NCBI GenBank assembly: GCA_018401275.1
Contig: JAGYKW010000001.1
Span: 1-64,000 of the forward strand
Length of the DNA: 64,000 bases
Source of the DNA: Nitriliruptoraceae bacterium
GTDB taxonomy: Bacteria > Actinomycetota > Nitriliruptoria > Nitriliruptorales > Nitriliruptoraceae
Direction: 5' to 3'
Below the pieces are notes generated by a model. It was not told the origin of the DNA and did no database searches. It worked only from the letters and a program-made list of their open reading frames with translations. Position numbers and translations under genes: made by a program. Shown here one piece after another: positions 44,291 through 52,976 of the stretch (the first letter of the stretch is position 1; every line of letters begins with the position of its first letter).

Positions 44291-45055
44291 ATGGGTCGCG
44301 AGCAGCCACCCGATCCGCGCCTGCTGACGCTGCGGGCGTACGCGACGCACGCGTTCACCGCGACCGGTGCGGTGTTCGCGATGCTCGCGATGCTCGCCGC
44401 CGTCGACGCTCGCTGGTCCGCGATGTTCCTGTGGCTCGTCGTCGCGTTCATCGTCGACGGCATCGACGGGCCGATGGCGCGCCGCTACGAGGTCACCGAG
44501 CGCGCGCCGATCATCGACGGGGTGCTGCTCGACCTCGTCATCGACTTCCTCACCTACGTGTTCATCCCCGCGTTCGCGCTGCTGCGCTCCGGCGTGCTCG
44601 AGGGACCGTCGGGGATCCTCGCGACGCTCGTCATCATGTTCGGCAGCGCCCTGTACTTCGCCGACACGCGCATGAAGACGCCTGACAAGTCGTTCTCAGG
44701 GTTCCCCGCGTGCTGGAACATGTTCGCGCTCGTCGTGTTCGCCCTGCGCCCCGAGCCGCGCACGGTGCTGGTGCTCGTCGCGCTGCTCACCGTCGCCATG
44801 TTCGTGCCGGTCCGCTTCGTCCATCCGGTGCGTACGCGCCGCTGGCGCGTGGCCTCGCTGCCCGTGGCGATCGTGTGGACGGTGCTCGCCGGCTGGGCAG
44901 CCTGGTCCGACTTCGCCCTGCCCGATTGGGCCAGCATCACGCTGCTGGCCGCGAGCGCGTACCTCGCCGTCGTCGGCGGCGTGCAGCAGACGCTCGAACG
45001 ACGGGCTGCGCTGCTCAGCGTTCCTCGTCGCTCGGCGGGAACACCACGCCGATGA
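44291..45055 (+). CDS. pcs: phosphatidylcholine synthase-like CDP-alcohol phosphatidyltransferase
   Basis: A 254-residue membrane enzyme. The CDP-alcohol motif is present as VDGIDGPMARRY followed by IIDGVLLDLVIDFLTYVF, with acidic residues spaced as in the family. The N-terminal LRAYATHAFTATGAV and central YFADTRMKTPDKSFSGFP resemble Pcs, which makes phosphatidylcholine from CDP-diacylglycerol and choline. About eight membrane helices. GGAGGG precedes the ATG. Pcs is known mainly from proteobacteria, and other head groups remain possible. Confidence 0.8.
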   Translation: MGREQPPDPRLLTLRAYATHAFTATGAVFAMLAMLAAVDARWSAMFLWLVVAFIVDGIDGPMARRYEVTERAPIIDGVLLDLVIDFLTYVFIPAFALLRSGVLEGPSGILATLVIMFGSALYFADTRMKTPDKSFSGFPACWNMFALVVFALRPEPRTVLVLVALLTVAMFVPVRFVHPVRTRRWRVASLPVAIVWTVLAGWAAWSDFALPDWASITLLAASAYLAVVGGVQQTLERRAALLSVPRRSAGTPRR

Positions 45056-47150
45056 CGGTCTGCCGGGCGTGCTCGAAGAGCCACTCGGTGCCGTGACCCA
45101 GGAACGGACGGCCGTCGACCGGACGGACCGTCGCGCCGACCACGATCGTGTCGGCCTCCCACTCTTCTGCGCTGCGCAGCAGCTCGTCGGCCGCCATCGG
45201 CGCACGCCGGGCCTGGAACACGCCTGATGTGCCGAACGCACCGGCGGACTCGCGCACGCGTGCGATCTGCCGCTGCACGGCAGGGGTCAGCCCCGCGTCG
45301 TCGCCGCCTCGGGTGACCACGTGCACGGCGAGCAGCCGCGCGGCGTAGCGGCCGGTGAGGCGGAACGCGACCTCCTCGGCCGCGAGCCCGGGACGGGTGC
45401 CGGTCACGCCGAGTAGGACCCGGCGGAACGGTGCGCCGAGCATGTCGGCCGAGTCGCGCAGATGCTCGCCGCGGCGCACGAGCAGCAGCGGGACCGGGCT
45501 GTCGGCGATGACACGCTGGACGGGCTCGGACAGCTGGTGAGAGCCGATGAAGTCGTCGTTGAGTCCGAGCGTGAGCACTCGGTGGCCGAGCGCCGCCTCC
45601 TCGAGGATGCGGGCGGACGCGTCATCCCCCACGACCGCGCGACGCTCCACCGTACGGCCGCGCAGCGCGGCGAACACGCCGTCGAGCTCAGCGAACGGAT
45701 CGGCGCTCGGTGCGCTGCGCTCGCGCACCGTGAGGACGGTGACCGAGGCGGAGGGCTGCAGCAGCGCATCGAGCACGCCCGCAGCGACCTCGGAGTTCAG
45801 TCCGCCTCGGGTGGGGAGCAGCGCGCTGGTCGCTCCGGCGATCAACGCCTGACCGAGCAGCTCCTCGCGGGCGAGACGCTCGGACTCCTCCGGTGCGGTG
45901 TGCAGGCGACGCAGCACCGGACGCAGCGCCGGCGGGGCCCCCATCGATGTGGCGACGGCGAGCAGCACGATCATCGCGTACGACGCGTCGTTGAGCGCAC
46001 CGAGGCTGAGCCCGATGGTCGCGAGCACGATCTCCATCGCGCCGCGCGCATTGAGGCCGATGCCGGCCGCGAGGCTCTCCATGTTCGTCAGGCCCGACAG
46101 GCGACCACCCGCGAACGAGCCGACGAGCTTCGCGACCGTCGCGACCGCGAGCACGACCAGCGCCCACAGCGCGCCTTCGGCGGTGAACAGCACGGCGAAG
46201 TCGACGTACAGCCCCGCCGTCGCGAAGAAGATCGGTGCGAAGATGGAGCTCGAGAGCACCTCGACGCTGCGGCGCACGTCATGCCGCTGGTAGCGGGAGC
46301 GACCGAGCACGACGCCGGCGACGAGCGCACCGAGCACCGCCTCGACGCCCATCGCCTGCGTGATCGCGCCGAGGACGAGCATGACGGCGATCGTCGCGGT
46401 CAGTGCGGACGCGAAGCCGTCAGCGCTGCGGGCACGGCGCAGGACCTGGTCGACGATGCGCTGGCCCACGGTCAGCCCGAGCGCCAGGAACACGACGACC
46501 GAGCCGAGGGTGATCAGCAGCCCACGGACCTCGACGGTGCCGGCGGAGAACAGGCCGACGACGACCCCGAGCAGCATCCAGCCGACGAGGTCGTTGATCA
46601 TCCCGGCGGCGATGGTGAGCTGACCGACGTTGCGGCGCATCAGCCCCATCTCGGTCATGATCTTCGCGATGACGGGCAGCGCGGAGATCGACAGCGCGAC
46701 GGCGATGAAGGCGGCGAACGACAGACGGTCGGCGCCCGGACCCCACAGCGACGCCGGCATGATCCAGCCGAGCCCGAACCCCATCGCGAGCGGGATGACG
46801 AGGCTGCCGAGCGACAGGCCGACGACGGGCCGGCCCAGGCGGCGCAGCAGGTCGAGATCGGTCTCGAAGCCGGTGACGAGCAGCAGGAGCAGGATGCCGA
46901 GCCAGGCGACCGACAGCAGCAGTGCCGACTGGACGGCGTCACCGGGGAACAGCCAGCCGACGAGGTCTGGGAACAGTCGGCCGGCGATCGACGGGCCGAC
47001 GATCACACCGGCGGCGAGCTCACCGACGACGCGCGGCTGGCGGAAGCGCTGCGCGAGCAGACCGAGGGAGCGTGCGGTGACCAGCAGCACGACGAGCTGG
47101 ATCCACAGCAGCAGGAGCTCGTGCTCGCCGACCGGTGTCAGCATCGTCAT
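45015..47150 (-). CDS. CPA2 family cation:proton antiporter with C-terminal universal stress domains
   Basis: A 711-residue protein. Residues 1 to about 405 form a Na+/H+ (or K+/H+) exchanger with 11-13 membrane helices; seen are RFRQPRVVGELAAGVIVGPS, ALSISALPVIAKIMTEMGLM and MINDLVGWMLLG with the ion-binding Asn-Asp. From about 440 on there are two universal-stress-like domains (LLLVRRGEH and DTIVVGATVRP with a nucleotide-loop-like GHGTEWLFEHA). It overlaps the convergent pcs gene by 41 bases. The start at 47150 overlaps the stop of a small upstream ORF. Confidence 0.87.
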   Translation of the reverse strand: MTMLTPVGEHELLLLWIQLVVLLVTARSLGLLAQRFRQPRVVGELAAGVIVGPSIAGRLFPDLVGWLFPGDAVQSALLLSVAWLGILLLLLVTGFETDLDLLRRLGRPVVGLSLGSLVIPLAMGFGLGWIMPASLWGPGADRLSFAAFIAVALSISALPVIAKIMTEMGLMRRNVGQLTIAAGMINDLVGWMLLGVVVGLFSAGTVEVRGLLITLGSVVVFLALGLTVGQRIVDQVLRRARSADGFASALTATIAVMLVLGAITQAMGVEAVLGALVAGVVLGRSRYQRHDVRRSVEVLSSSIFAPIFFATAGLYVDFAVLFTAEGALWALVVLAVATVAKLVGSFAGGRLSGLTNMESLAAGIGLNARGAMEIVLATIGLSLGALNDASYAMIVLLAVATSMGAPPALRPVLRRLHTAPEESERLAREELLGQALIAGATSALLPTRGGLNSEVAAGVLDALLQPSASVTVLTVRERSAPSADPFAELDGVFAALRGRTVERRAVVGDDASARILEEAALGHRVLTLGLNDDFIGSHQLSEPVQRVIADSPVPLLLVRRGEHLRDSADMLGAPFRRVLLGVTGTRPGLAAEEVAFRLTGRYAARLLAVHVVTRGGDDAGLTPAVQRQIARVRESAGAFGTSGVFQARRAPMAADELLRSAEEWEADTIVVGATVRPVDGRPFLGHGTEWLFEHARQTVIGVVFPPSDEER

Positions 47151-47275
47151 GCCAGCAGCTCCCGGCAGGCCTTGAGGGCACGTGCGGCGCGCTCGAGCTC
47201 GGGGAGCGCGCGTTCGGCGCCGTCCTGGTCGCGCAGGCGGGACGGCGGGGCGACGTCACCGACCTCGAGCGGCAT
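47147..47275 (-). CDS. 42-residue ORF resembling a truncated redoxin N-terminus
   Basis: MPLEVGDVAPPSRLRDQDGA followed by ERALPELERAARALKACREL and LA. The opening resembles peroxiredoxin/redoxin proteins (VGDVAPDFxLRDQDG), but the thioredoxin fold is absent: the frame stops after about 20 more helical residues. It ends in an ATGA overlap with the antiporter gene, so it may be a translated coupling ORF or the stump of a deleted peroxiredoxin gene. GGGG precedes its ATG. Confidence 0.45.
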   Translation of the reverse strand: MPLEVGDVAPPSRLRDQDGAERALPELERAARALKACRELLA

Positions 47276-47311
47276 GCGGGCCCCGCGACGTTCGGGCCGC
47301 GGGACGCCGGG

Positions 47312-50032
47312 TCAGCGGCGCCGCAGCACGGCGATGGTGCGGCGGAACAGCAGGACCGCCGCGAGCGACAGGGCGACCCGGCCCGCGGTCGCCGCAGGGG
47401 AGCGGCGATCGGCGAGGAGGATCGGTCCAGAGCTTCCCGAGGCTAGGTCATCGGTGGCGACTGGCGCAGCCGAGACCCTCGGGGTGTCGCCGACGAGCGG
47501 GCGCGTGACCCGCCCAGAGGGCGCCAGGCCACGCTTGCGGTGCCAGCGCTCCCACAGCACGAGCAGGGACGGCAGCACGAGCACCGCACCGATGAGGGAG
47601 AGCAGGATCGCGTAGGCGACGACCTGACCGAGCTGGCGGAACGGGGTCAGCGTGGAGGTGATCAGGATCCCGAAGCCCGCTGCGGTGGTCAGCGCGGACC
47701 CGGCGAGCGCACCGCCGGTGTTCGTCATCGTCGCGCGGATCGCCTCGTTGAGGTCGCTGAACCGGCTGCGGTCCTCCTCGAAGCGGCGCGCCATATGGAT
47801 GGTGTACGGCACCCCGATACCGACGGCGAGGCCGGTGAGCGTCGCCGTGACCGGACCGAACGGGATGCCCGAGAGGTACATCAGGCCGAAGGTCCACAGC
47901 ACGACGAGCGCGACCGGGATCATCGTCACCACGCCGAGGAACGGGCGCCGGTTCTCGATGCCGAACGACAGCATCAGCACGAGCGTCGCGACGACGATGG
48001 TGATGAGCAGCGACGACACCTGCGAGTCGACGAGCGCCTCGGTGATCGTGCCGGAGATCACGTACTGCGAGGTGACGATGGCGGCGAGGCCCGCACCGGT
48101 GACCGGGGCGAGGTCGTCGAGCAGGTCGTCGCGCAGCGGCAGCGCGGTCGACTCACCGGCCTGCGTGCCGATCTCGAGCAGCGCCGCACTCGGGCGCCCG
48201 TCGGTGAGCGCAAGGACCGTCGACAGCGCGGCGCCGCTGCTGGCGCGCGTCGCGTCGAGCACGGCGAGCACGTCCCCGTCCTCGGCGATACGGCCGGTCG
48301 CCGGATCGAATCCTGCGGCGAGCACCGCCTGCGCGGCGGCCGGGTCGGACAGCAGACCGTCAGGACCGGGGACGAACAGGCCCTGGACGATCGAGACAGG
48401 GGAGCGCACCTGCGCGCGCGGCCCTGCCGGCGTGTCGACGACAATCACGTCCGGCGTGTCCGCCATCGCGTCGACGGCAGCAGCCAGTGCGTTGAAGCCC
48501 GCAGTGGTCGCGAGCGCCTCGCCCTCGACGAGCACCTGTGTCGTCTCACCGAAACCGCCGCTGAACTCGTCGCTGATGATCTCGAGCGTCACGGCGAACG
48601 GTGCATCGTCGGGAAGGAAGTCGGTGAACGAGAACTCGGTGGAGATGTTGGCGAGCCCCAGCCAACCGAAGCCACCGAGCACCGCCATCACGAGCAGCGT
48701 GGGGACCGGAGCGCGCTCGGCCAGCACGGACGTGCGGCCGATGAGCTGGGGGAGCAGGCGGCTGGACGTCGCACCCATGCCGTCGGTCGGGAGGCGACCG
48801 CCGACCTCGGCGCGGCGGTCGAGCAGCACGCGCAGCGCCGGCACGAACGTGAGCATCAGGAGGAACGAGGCGAAGATGCCGAGCGAGGCGAGGATGCCGA
48901 AGTCGGCGAGCGCGGGGATCGGGTTCACGACGTTGGTGAGGAATCCGATGGCGGTGGTGACCGTGGCGAGCACGAGCGCGACACCGACCGTGCCGATCGA
49001 GCGCGTCGCGCCGGCATCGACGCTCGCGCCCGCGCCGACCTCGTCGCGGTAGCGCGAAGTGAGGTGGATGCCGTAGTCCACACCCAGACCGATGATCAGG
49101 ATCGGGACGATCTGTGCGACCTCGGTGAGCTCGCCGAGCACGCCCAGGCGCTGGAGCAGCCCACCCGCACCCTGCATCCAGACGATCGCGAGCAGGATGG
49201 TGAGCATCGTGACACCGGTGTCGGCGAGCGCACGCCGAACCGAGCGCAGGCGGGTCGCGTTGCCACCCGGACGCATCCAGAACACGAACAGCAGGACCGC
49301 GACGATGATCGCGAAGGCGGCGCCGAAGAGCCGTCCGAGCTCCTCCTCGAAGTCGAAGCCGTCCTCGAACAGCAGCGTGAACGTGAACGGTCGGACCTCG
49401 ACACCGTCGGTCGCCTGCTCGCGCAGCAGCTGGGCGATGGCGAGCTCGCGTTCGACCTGCAGGTTGAAGTCGCCGGTGGTCTCGAGGAACACGAGCAGCA
49501 GGCCGACCTCGGGGCCGTCGCCGTCCGTCGTGGACGGGACGAGCTGGCGAACGAAGCCGAGCTCCTCACCGGCGGAGGCGAGCGTCCGGTCGTACAGCGC
49601 ACGGAACGCGGCGGCATCGAGCGTCGCCGGGTCGATACCGGCCTGCGCCGCGCCGAGCTCGACGGGCGCGAGGTAGCTGACGATCGGGGGCTGCGTCGCG
49701 TCGCCGACGAGCAGGTCGGCGAACTCGCTCTCGAGCAGCGTGCGCGTCACCTGCTGCGCGACCGCGTAGGCCTCGGGCGTGATGACGTCACCGTCCTCGA
49801 CGCGGATGATGACCTGCATGACGCTCTGGATCGCCTCGTCACCGAACAGTTCGCCGATGCGTTCCGCGGCGACGATCTCATCGCTCTCGGGGGCGAAGCC
49901 GTCCTGTCCGGTCGCCACCTTCACGTCGGTGGCGAGCCATCCGAACATGCCGGTGAGCACGAGGCTGGCCAGAACGACCACGACAGGGAAACGCTCGACC
50001 AGTCGTGCGAGCAGGCGGATGACGGTCTTCAT
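47312..50032 (-). CDS. MMPL/RND family transporter
   Basis: A 906-residue RND-type permease with two repeats, each an N-terminal helix, a large extracytoplasmic loop and five clustered helices. IGLGVDYGIHLTSRYRDE in the first half and AVGIGVPYTIHMARRFEED in the second are the helix-4 motifs of the MMPL/HpnN group. Substrates may be lipids, hopanoids or drugs. GAGG lies five bases before the ATG. It is divergent from a TetR gene with a palindrome between them, so it is probably under TetR control. Confidence 0.87.
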   Translation of the reverse strand: MKTVIRLLARLVERFPVVVVLASLVLTGMFGWLATDVKVATGQDGFAPESDEIVAAERIGELFGDEAIQSVMQVIIRVEDGDVITPEAYAVAQQVTRTLLESEFADLLVGDATQPPIVSYLAPVELGAAQAGIDPATLDAAAFRALYDRTLASAGEELGFVRQLVPSTTDGDGPEVGLLLVFLETTGDFNLQVERELAIAQLLREQATDGVEVRPFTFTLLFEDGFDFEEELGRLFGAAFAIIVAVLLFVFWMRPGGNATRLRSVRRALADTGVTMLTILLAIVWMQGAGGLLQRLGVLGELTEVAQIVPILIIGLGVDYGIHLTSRYRDEVGAGASVDAGATRSIGTVGVALVLATVTTAIGFLTNVVNPIPALADFGILASLGIFASFLLMLTFVPALRVLLDRRAEVGGRLPTDGMGATSSRLLPQLIGRTSVLAERAPVPTLLVMAVLGGFGWLGLANISTEFSFTDFLPDDAPFAVTLEIISDEFSGGFGETTQVLVEGEALATTAGFNALAAAVDAMADTPDVIVVDTPAGPRAQVRSPVSIVQGLFVPGPDGLLSDPAAAQAVLAAGFDPATGRIAEDGDVLAVLDATRASSGAALSTVLALTDGRPSAALLEIGTQAGESTALPLRDDLLDDLAPVTGAGLAAIVTSQYVISGTITEALVDSQVSSLLITIVVATLVLMLSFGIENRRPFLGVVTMIPVALVVLWTFGLMYLSGIPFGPVTATLTGLAVGIGVPYTIHMARRFEEDRSRFSDLNEAIRATMTNTGGALAGSALTTAAGFGILITSTLTPFRQLGQVVAYAILLSLIGAVLVLPSLLVLWERWHRKRGLAPSGRVTRPLVGDTPRVSAAPVATDDLASGSSGPILLADRRSPAATAGRVALSLAAVLLFRRTIAVLRRR

Positions 50033-50120
50033 CGGGACCTCGGGAGCGGGCCGGGAGCGTGCCTCGGCGGTCAGGACTTCTGGGACAGTGGTGTAGCGTA
50101 GCGTGGACAACGCCAGTTGA

Positions 50121-50137
50121 GCACCGTCCGACGGTGC
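50121..50137. promoter_or_regulatory. TetR operator candidate
   Basis: GCACCGTC-C-GACGGTGC is a perfect 17-bp palindrome in the 163-base space between the divergent MMPL and tetR genes, 58 bases before the tetR start. Its size suits a TetR-family dimer. A TAGCGT hexamer just upstream could be the tetR -10. Confidence 0.65.
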
Positions 50138-50195
50138 AGCGGCGCAGCGGCTGGGTGGGTCGCCGGGTGGCTCACGATGCGGCGCGGAGGGCGAC

Positions 50196-50777
50196 ATGGC
50201 CGATGGGTCCGGTGCCTCGGTCGACCCGCGGACGGTGCGGACGCGTGAGCGGGTGCTGGCCGCGACCGTCGAGCTCGTCGGCGAGATCGGCTTCGGTCGC
50301 GTCACGATGGGCGGCGTCGCCGCACGCGCCGAGGTCGCGCGCTCGACCCTCTACCGGCACTGGACCGACCTGCCCGAGCTGCTCGACGACGCGCTGCGCA
50401 CCCACGTGCTGCGCAGCATCGACCCGGACTCCGGCGACCTGCGGCTCGACCTGCTCACGCTGCTGCGTGCAGCGGCCGGCTTCCTCGGTGACCGTGACCT
50501 GCGGGCCACGTTCCTCGCGATGCTCGCTGAGGCGCAGCTCGACCCGGCGCTCGCCGAGATGCATGCGCGCGCCGAGCACGCTCGCCGTGCGCGGGCGGTC
50601 GCCGTCCTTGAGCGTGCGAAGCAGCGTGGCGAGCTCGCTGCCGACGTCGACGTCGAGGTCCTGCTCGACGACCTGGTCGCGCCGGTCTTCCATCGCACGA
50701 TGATGCGCGGGCTCGACCTCGACGAGGCGTTCCTGACCTGGCACGTCGAGCGAACCCTCGCGCGTCACGCCGTCTGA
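50196..50777 (+). CDS. TetR family transcriptional regulator
   Basis: A 193-residue repressor. The N-terminal helix-turn-helix is RERVLAATVELVGEIGFGRV then VAARAEVARSTLYRHW, typical of TetR. The C-terminal half is helical with a TetR_C-like TLARHAV end. It probably represses the divergent MMPL transporter and itself; the ligand is unknown. GGAGGG precedes the ATG. Confidence 0.9.
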   Translation: MADGSGASVDPRTVRTRERVLAATVELVGEIGFGRVTMGGVAARAEVARSTLYRHWTDLPELLDDALRTHVLRSIDPDSGDLRLDLLTLLRAAAGFLGDRDLRATFLAMLAEAQLDPALAEMHARAEHARRARAVAVLERAKQRGELAADVDVEVLLDDLVAPVFHRTMMRGLDLDEAFLTWHVERTLARHAV

Positions 50778-50780
50778 GCG

Positions 50781-50811
50781 TCAGGCCCGCCCATCAGGTG
50801 AGCCCGTCAGG
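50781..50811. repeat. stop-codon repeat (period 13, three copies) at the molybdopterin gene end
   Basis: On the plus strand TCAGG recurs at 50781, 50794 and 50807, exactly 13 bases apart. TCA at 50807-50809 is the stop of the minus-strand molybdopterin gene, so the unit repeats that stop twice more downstream, giving TGA in all three frames. The bases between are only partly conserved. Confidence 0.65.
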
Positions 50812-52189
50812 CGCGGGCGAGCACCGGGACCTGGTGCCAGCCCTCGGCACCGTCGGGCAGCACGTCGCGTGGTCCCTCCGGCTGGACCGCTCCCGCACCG
50901 TCGAGCGCACGCGCCTGCAGCACGTGGTCGCCGGGTTCGAGTTGGACGTCGATGAACCACTGACGCCACACGGCATCACCGAGCGGGTCGGAGCACCTCG
51001 CTCGCTGCCATGGGCCACGGTCCACGCGCAGCTCGACCGCGCTGATGCCGCGCGGTGGCGCCCACGCGACGCCGGCGACGCGCACCGTGCCGGGCGCGAC
51101 GACGCGACCCGGCACGTCGATGCGCGTCATCGTCTTGACCGGGCCGGACTTCGCCCAGCCGCGCCGGATCCAGTACGCGTCGTAGTCGTCCCAGCGTGTC
51201 AGCTCGAGGTCGCTCAGCCACTTCGTCGCCGACACGTAGCCGTACAGGCCGGGGACGACGAGGCGTGCCGGGTAGCCGTGCCGGACCGGCAGCTCGACGC
51301 CGTTCATGCCGATCGCGACCAGCGCGTCCGGTGCGGCGGCCAGCGCCGTGGGGAATCCGCCCGTCCATCCGTCGACCGAACGCCCGATGAGCTGGTCCGC
51401 GTCGGGGAGCGGGCCGGCGAGCGCCAGCACGCGCGCGAGCGGGACGCCCGTCCAGCGCGCGGTCCCGACGAGCCCGCCGGCGACCTCGTTGGAGACGCAG
51501 CTGATCGTCGCGTCATGCTCCTCGAGGCCGAGGTCGATCAGCTCGTCGAGGTCGAGCACGACCTCGCGGTCGACGCGCCCGTGGATGCGCAGCGTCCAGC
51601 TCGACGCGTCGACGCGTGGGAGCGTGATCGCCGTGTCGATGCGGTAGAACTCCTCGACGGGCGTGAGGATCGGCGTCAGGCCGGGGAGCGTGCCCGACAG
51701 GTCCTGTGCGGCGGTGAGCGGCGGCAGGCCACGGCTGGCGCGCATCCGGTCGGCGAGCGTCATGTGCATCGCCCTCGAGCGCGGGCGCAGCAGCAGCGCC
51801 CCACCGACGAGCACCAGTCCGCCCAGGCCGAGTCCTGCGAGCAGCGCGCGTCGACCGAGGACCGGCGGGGCCGGCGTCGGCGGCTGTGGTGTCACGGTCG
51901 ACTCGGGTGCGCGCTCGTTGTCGAGCCGTGCGGGGGTGCGCGACGGAGCGAGCAGCGAGACGAGCGTGGTCAGGGCGATCAGCAGGGCGGCGGAGGCCAC
52001 GATCGTCAACGGCCGGGCAGCACCGCGGAACAGCTGCAGGAACCAGGTCGCGATCGGACCCGGGGTCGAGGTGACGAGCAGTCCAGCCAGCGTGCCCGTG
52101 GGGGAGGGCAGGCGGTCCAGCAGCAGCGCGGCGAGCTCGACCGCCGCCAGGACGGTCGCGACGCGCAGGACCCTCGCTCGCAGTGACAT
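50807..52189 (-). CDS. membrane-anchored molybdopterin-dependent oxidoreductase (sulfite oxidase-like)
   Basis: A 460-residue protein. The N-terminus has two membrane helices (about 10-30 and 58-80), a proline-rich linker and a further helix (RRALLAGLGLGGLVLVGG). The catalytic oxidoreductase_molyb domain follows, with ATISCVSNEVAGG holding the likely Mo-ligand Cys, YPARLVVPGLYGYVSATKWL and a C-terminal dimerisation domain. The active domain probably faces outward. The substrate is unknown. No partner cytochrome is adjacent. Confidence 0.85.
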   Translation of the reverse strand: MSLRARVLRVATVLAAVELAALLLDRLPSPTGTLAGLLVTSTPGPIATWFLQLFRGAARPLTIVASAALLIALTTLVSLLAPSRTPARLDNERAPESTVTPQPPTPAPPVLGRRALLAGLGLGGLVLVGGALLLRPRSRAMHMTLADRMRASRGLPPLTAAQDLSGTLPGLTPILTPVEEFYRIDTAITLPRVDASSWTLRIHGRVDREVVLDLDELIDLGLEEHDATISCVSNEVAGGLVGTARWTGVPLARVLALAGPLPDADQLIGRSVDGWTGGFPTALAAAPDALVAIGMNGVELPVRHGYPARLVVPGLYGYVSATKWLSDLELTRWDDYDAYWIRRGWAKSGPVKTMTRIDVPGRVVAPGTVRVAGVAWAPPRGISAVELRVDRGPWQRARCSDPLGDAVWRQWFIDVQLEPGDHVLQARALDGAGAVQPEGPRDVLPDGAEGWHQVPVLARA

Positions 52190-52237
52190 GCCGGGAGGGT
52201 ACGGACCGCCCGTCCCGCCGCGCCCGGTCGCGTGCGT

Positions 52238-52268
52238 TCAGGCTGCCGAGCTCAGGCCCCCGAGCTCA
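52238..52268. repeat. stop-codon repeat (period 14) at the comB end
   Basis: TCAGGCTGCCGAGC (52238-52251) is followed by TCAGGCCCCCGAGC (52252-52265) and then TCA, the comB stop on the minus strand (52266-52268). The unit repeats with two mismatches. The three TCA triplets give TGA in all three minus-strand frames. Confidence 0.85.
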
Positions 52269-52976
52269 TCCGAACCGGTGCCGCTGGACCTCGACGACGC
52301 CGGGTCCGTCGATGTCGTCGGCCGGTCCGGCGATGAGCGCGAAGTCGAAACGGTCGACCTCGCAGGCGAGTGCGAGGTCCCCGGGTGGGGCCCAGTCCGG
52401 CCCGTCGGGCCCGAACAGCCGTCCGGCGTCCGACGGGGCGACACGCGCGAGGAACGGTGCGGGGTCGGGGTCCTCGCCCATCGCGCGTGCAGCGATCAGC
52501 TCGGCGCAGGCGAGGTCCTCGTCCCCGTCACGGCCGAGCGAGTCACCCGTCACCACGAACGTGACGTCGTCCACACCGCGCTCGCGCAGCAGCCGCGCGG
52601 TCGCACCGGCCGTCACGAACGACGCGGCCAGCACGAGCTGTGCGCCGGCGGTGCGTGCGAGTCCCTGCGTGCCTGCGGACGTGCGGTGCACGATCGTGCG
52701 CCCGGCGAGCGCATGCGCATCCAGTGACAGCGGCGAGTTGCCGAGGTCGAAGCCGTCGAGCGGTCGGCCACCACGCTCACCCGCGGCCAGCGACCCGGGC
52801 AGCAGCGTGCGGGCGACGTGCAGCGCACGTTCGGGCTCGTCGACGGCGAGGATGCGTGCTGCGCCGCGCTCGAACGCCCACGCCTCGAAGGTGAACGCAC
52901 GCAGCACGTCGATGACGACGACCACCCCGTCGGGCCGTGCGCCGTCGAGGTCGACGGCGCGCCACTGCAGGCTCAC
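52266..52976 (-). CDS. comB: 2-phosphosulfolactate phosphatase-like protein
   Basis: A 236-residue ComB family protein. VVVIDVLRAFTFEAWAF, GARILAVDE, AAGERGGRPLDGFDLGNSP and VHRTSAGTQGL are the family blocks. The archaeal enzyme removes phosphate from 2-phosphosulfolactate in coenzyme M synthesis; the bacterial role is poorly understood. It starts GTG in the dapE stop. The 3' end carries 14-base stop-codon repeats. Confidence 0.87.
   Translation of the reverse strand: MSLQWRAVDLDGARPDGVVVVIDVLRAFTFEAWAFERGAARILAVDEPERALHVARTLLPGSLAAGERGGRPLDGFDLGNSPLSLDAHALAGRTIVHRTSAGTQGLARTAGAQLVLAASFVTAGATARLLRERGVDDVTFVVTGDSLGRDGDEDLACAELIAARAMGEDPDPAPFLARVAPSDAGRLFGPDGPDWAPPGDLALACEVDRFDFALIAGPADDIDGPGVVEVQRHRFG

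Noticed and set aside
43769-44350. Minus-strand ORF spanning the two tRNA genes
   Set aside because: It reads through both tRNAs and a terminator; only a short middle part looks protein-like.
45462-50101. Two long plus-strand frames antisense to the antiporter and the MMPL transporter
   Set aside because: The translations are almost entirely Arg, Asp, Glu, Gln and His, the signature of antisense reading of hydrophobic membrane genes.
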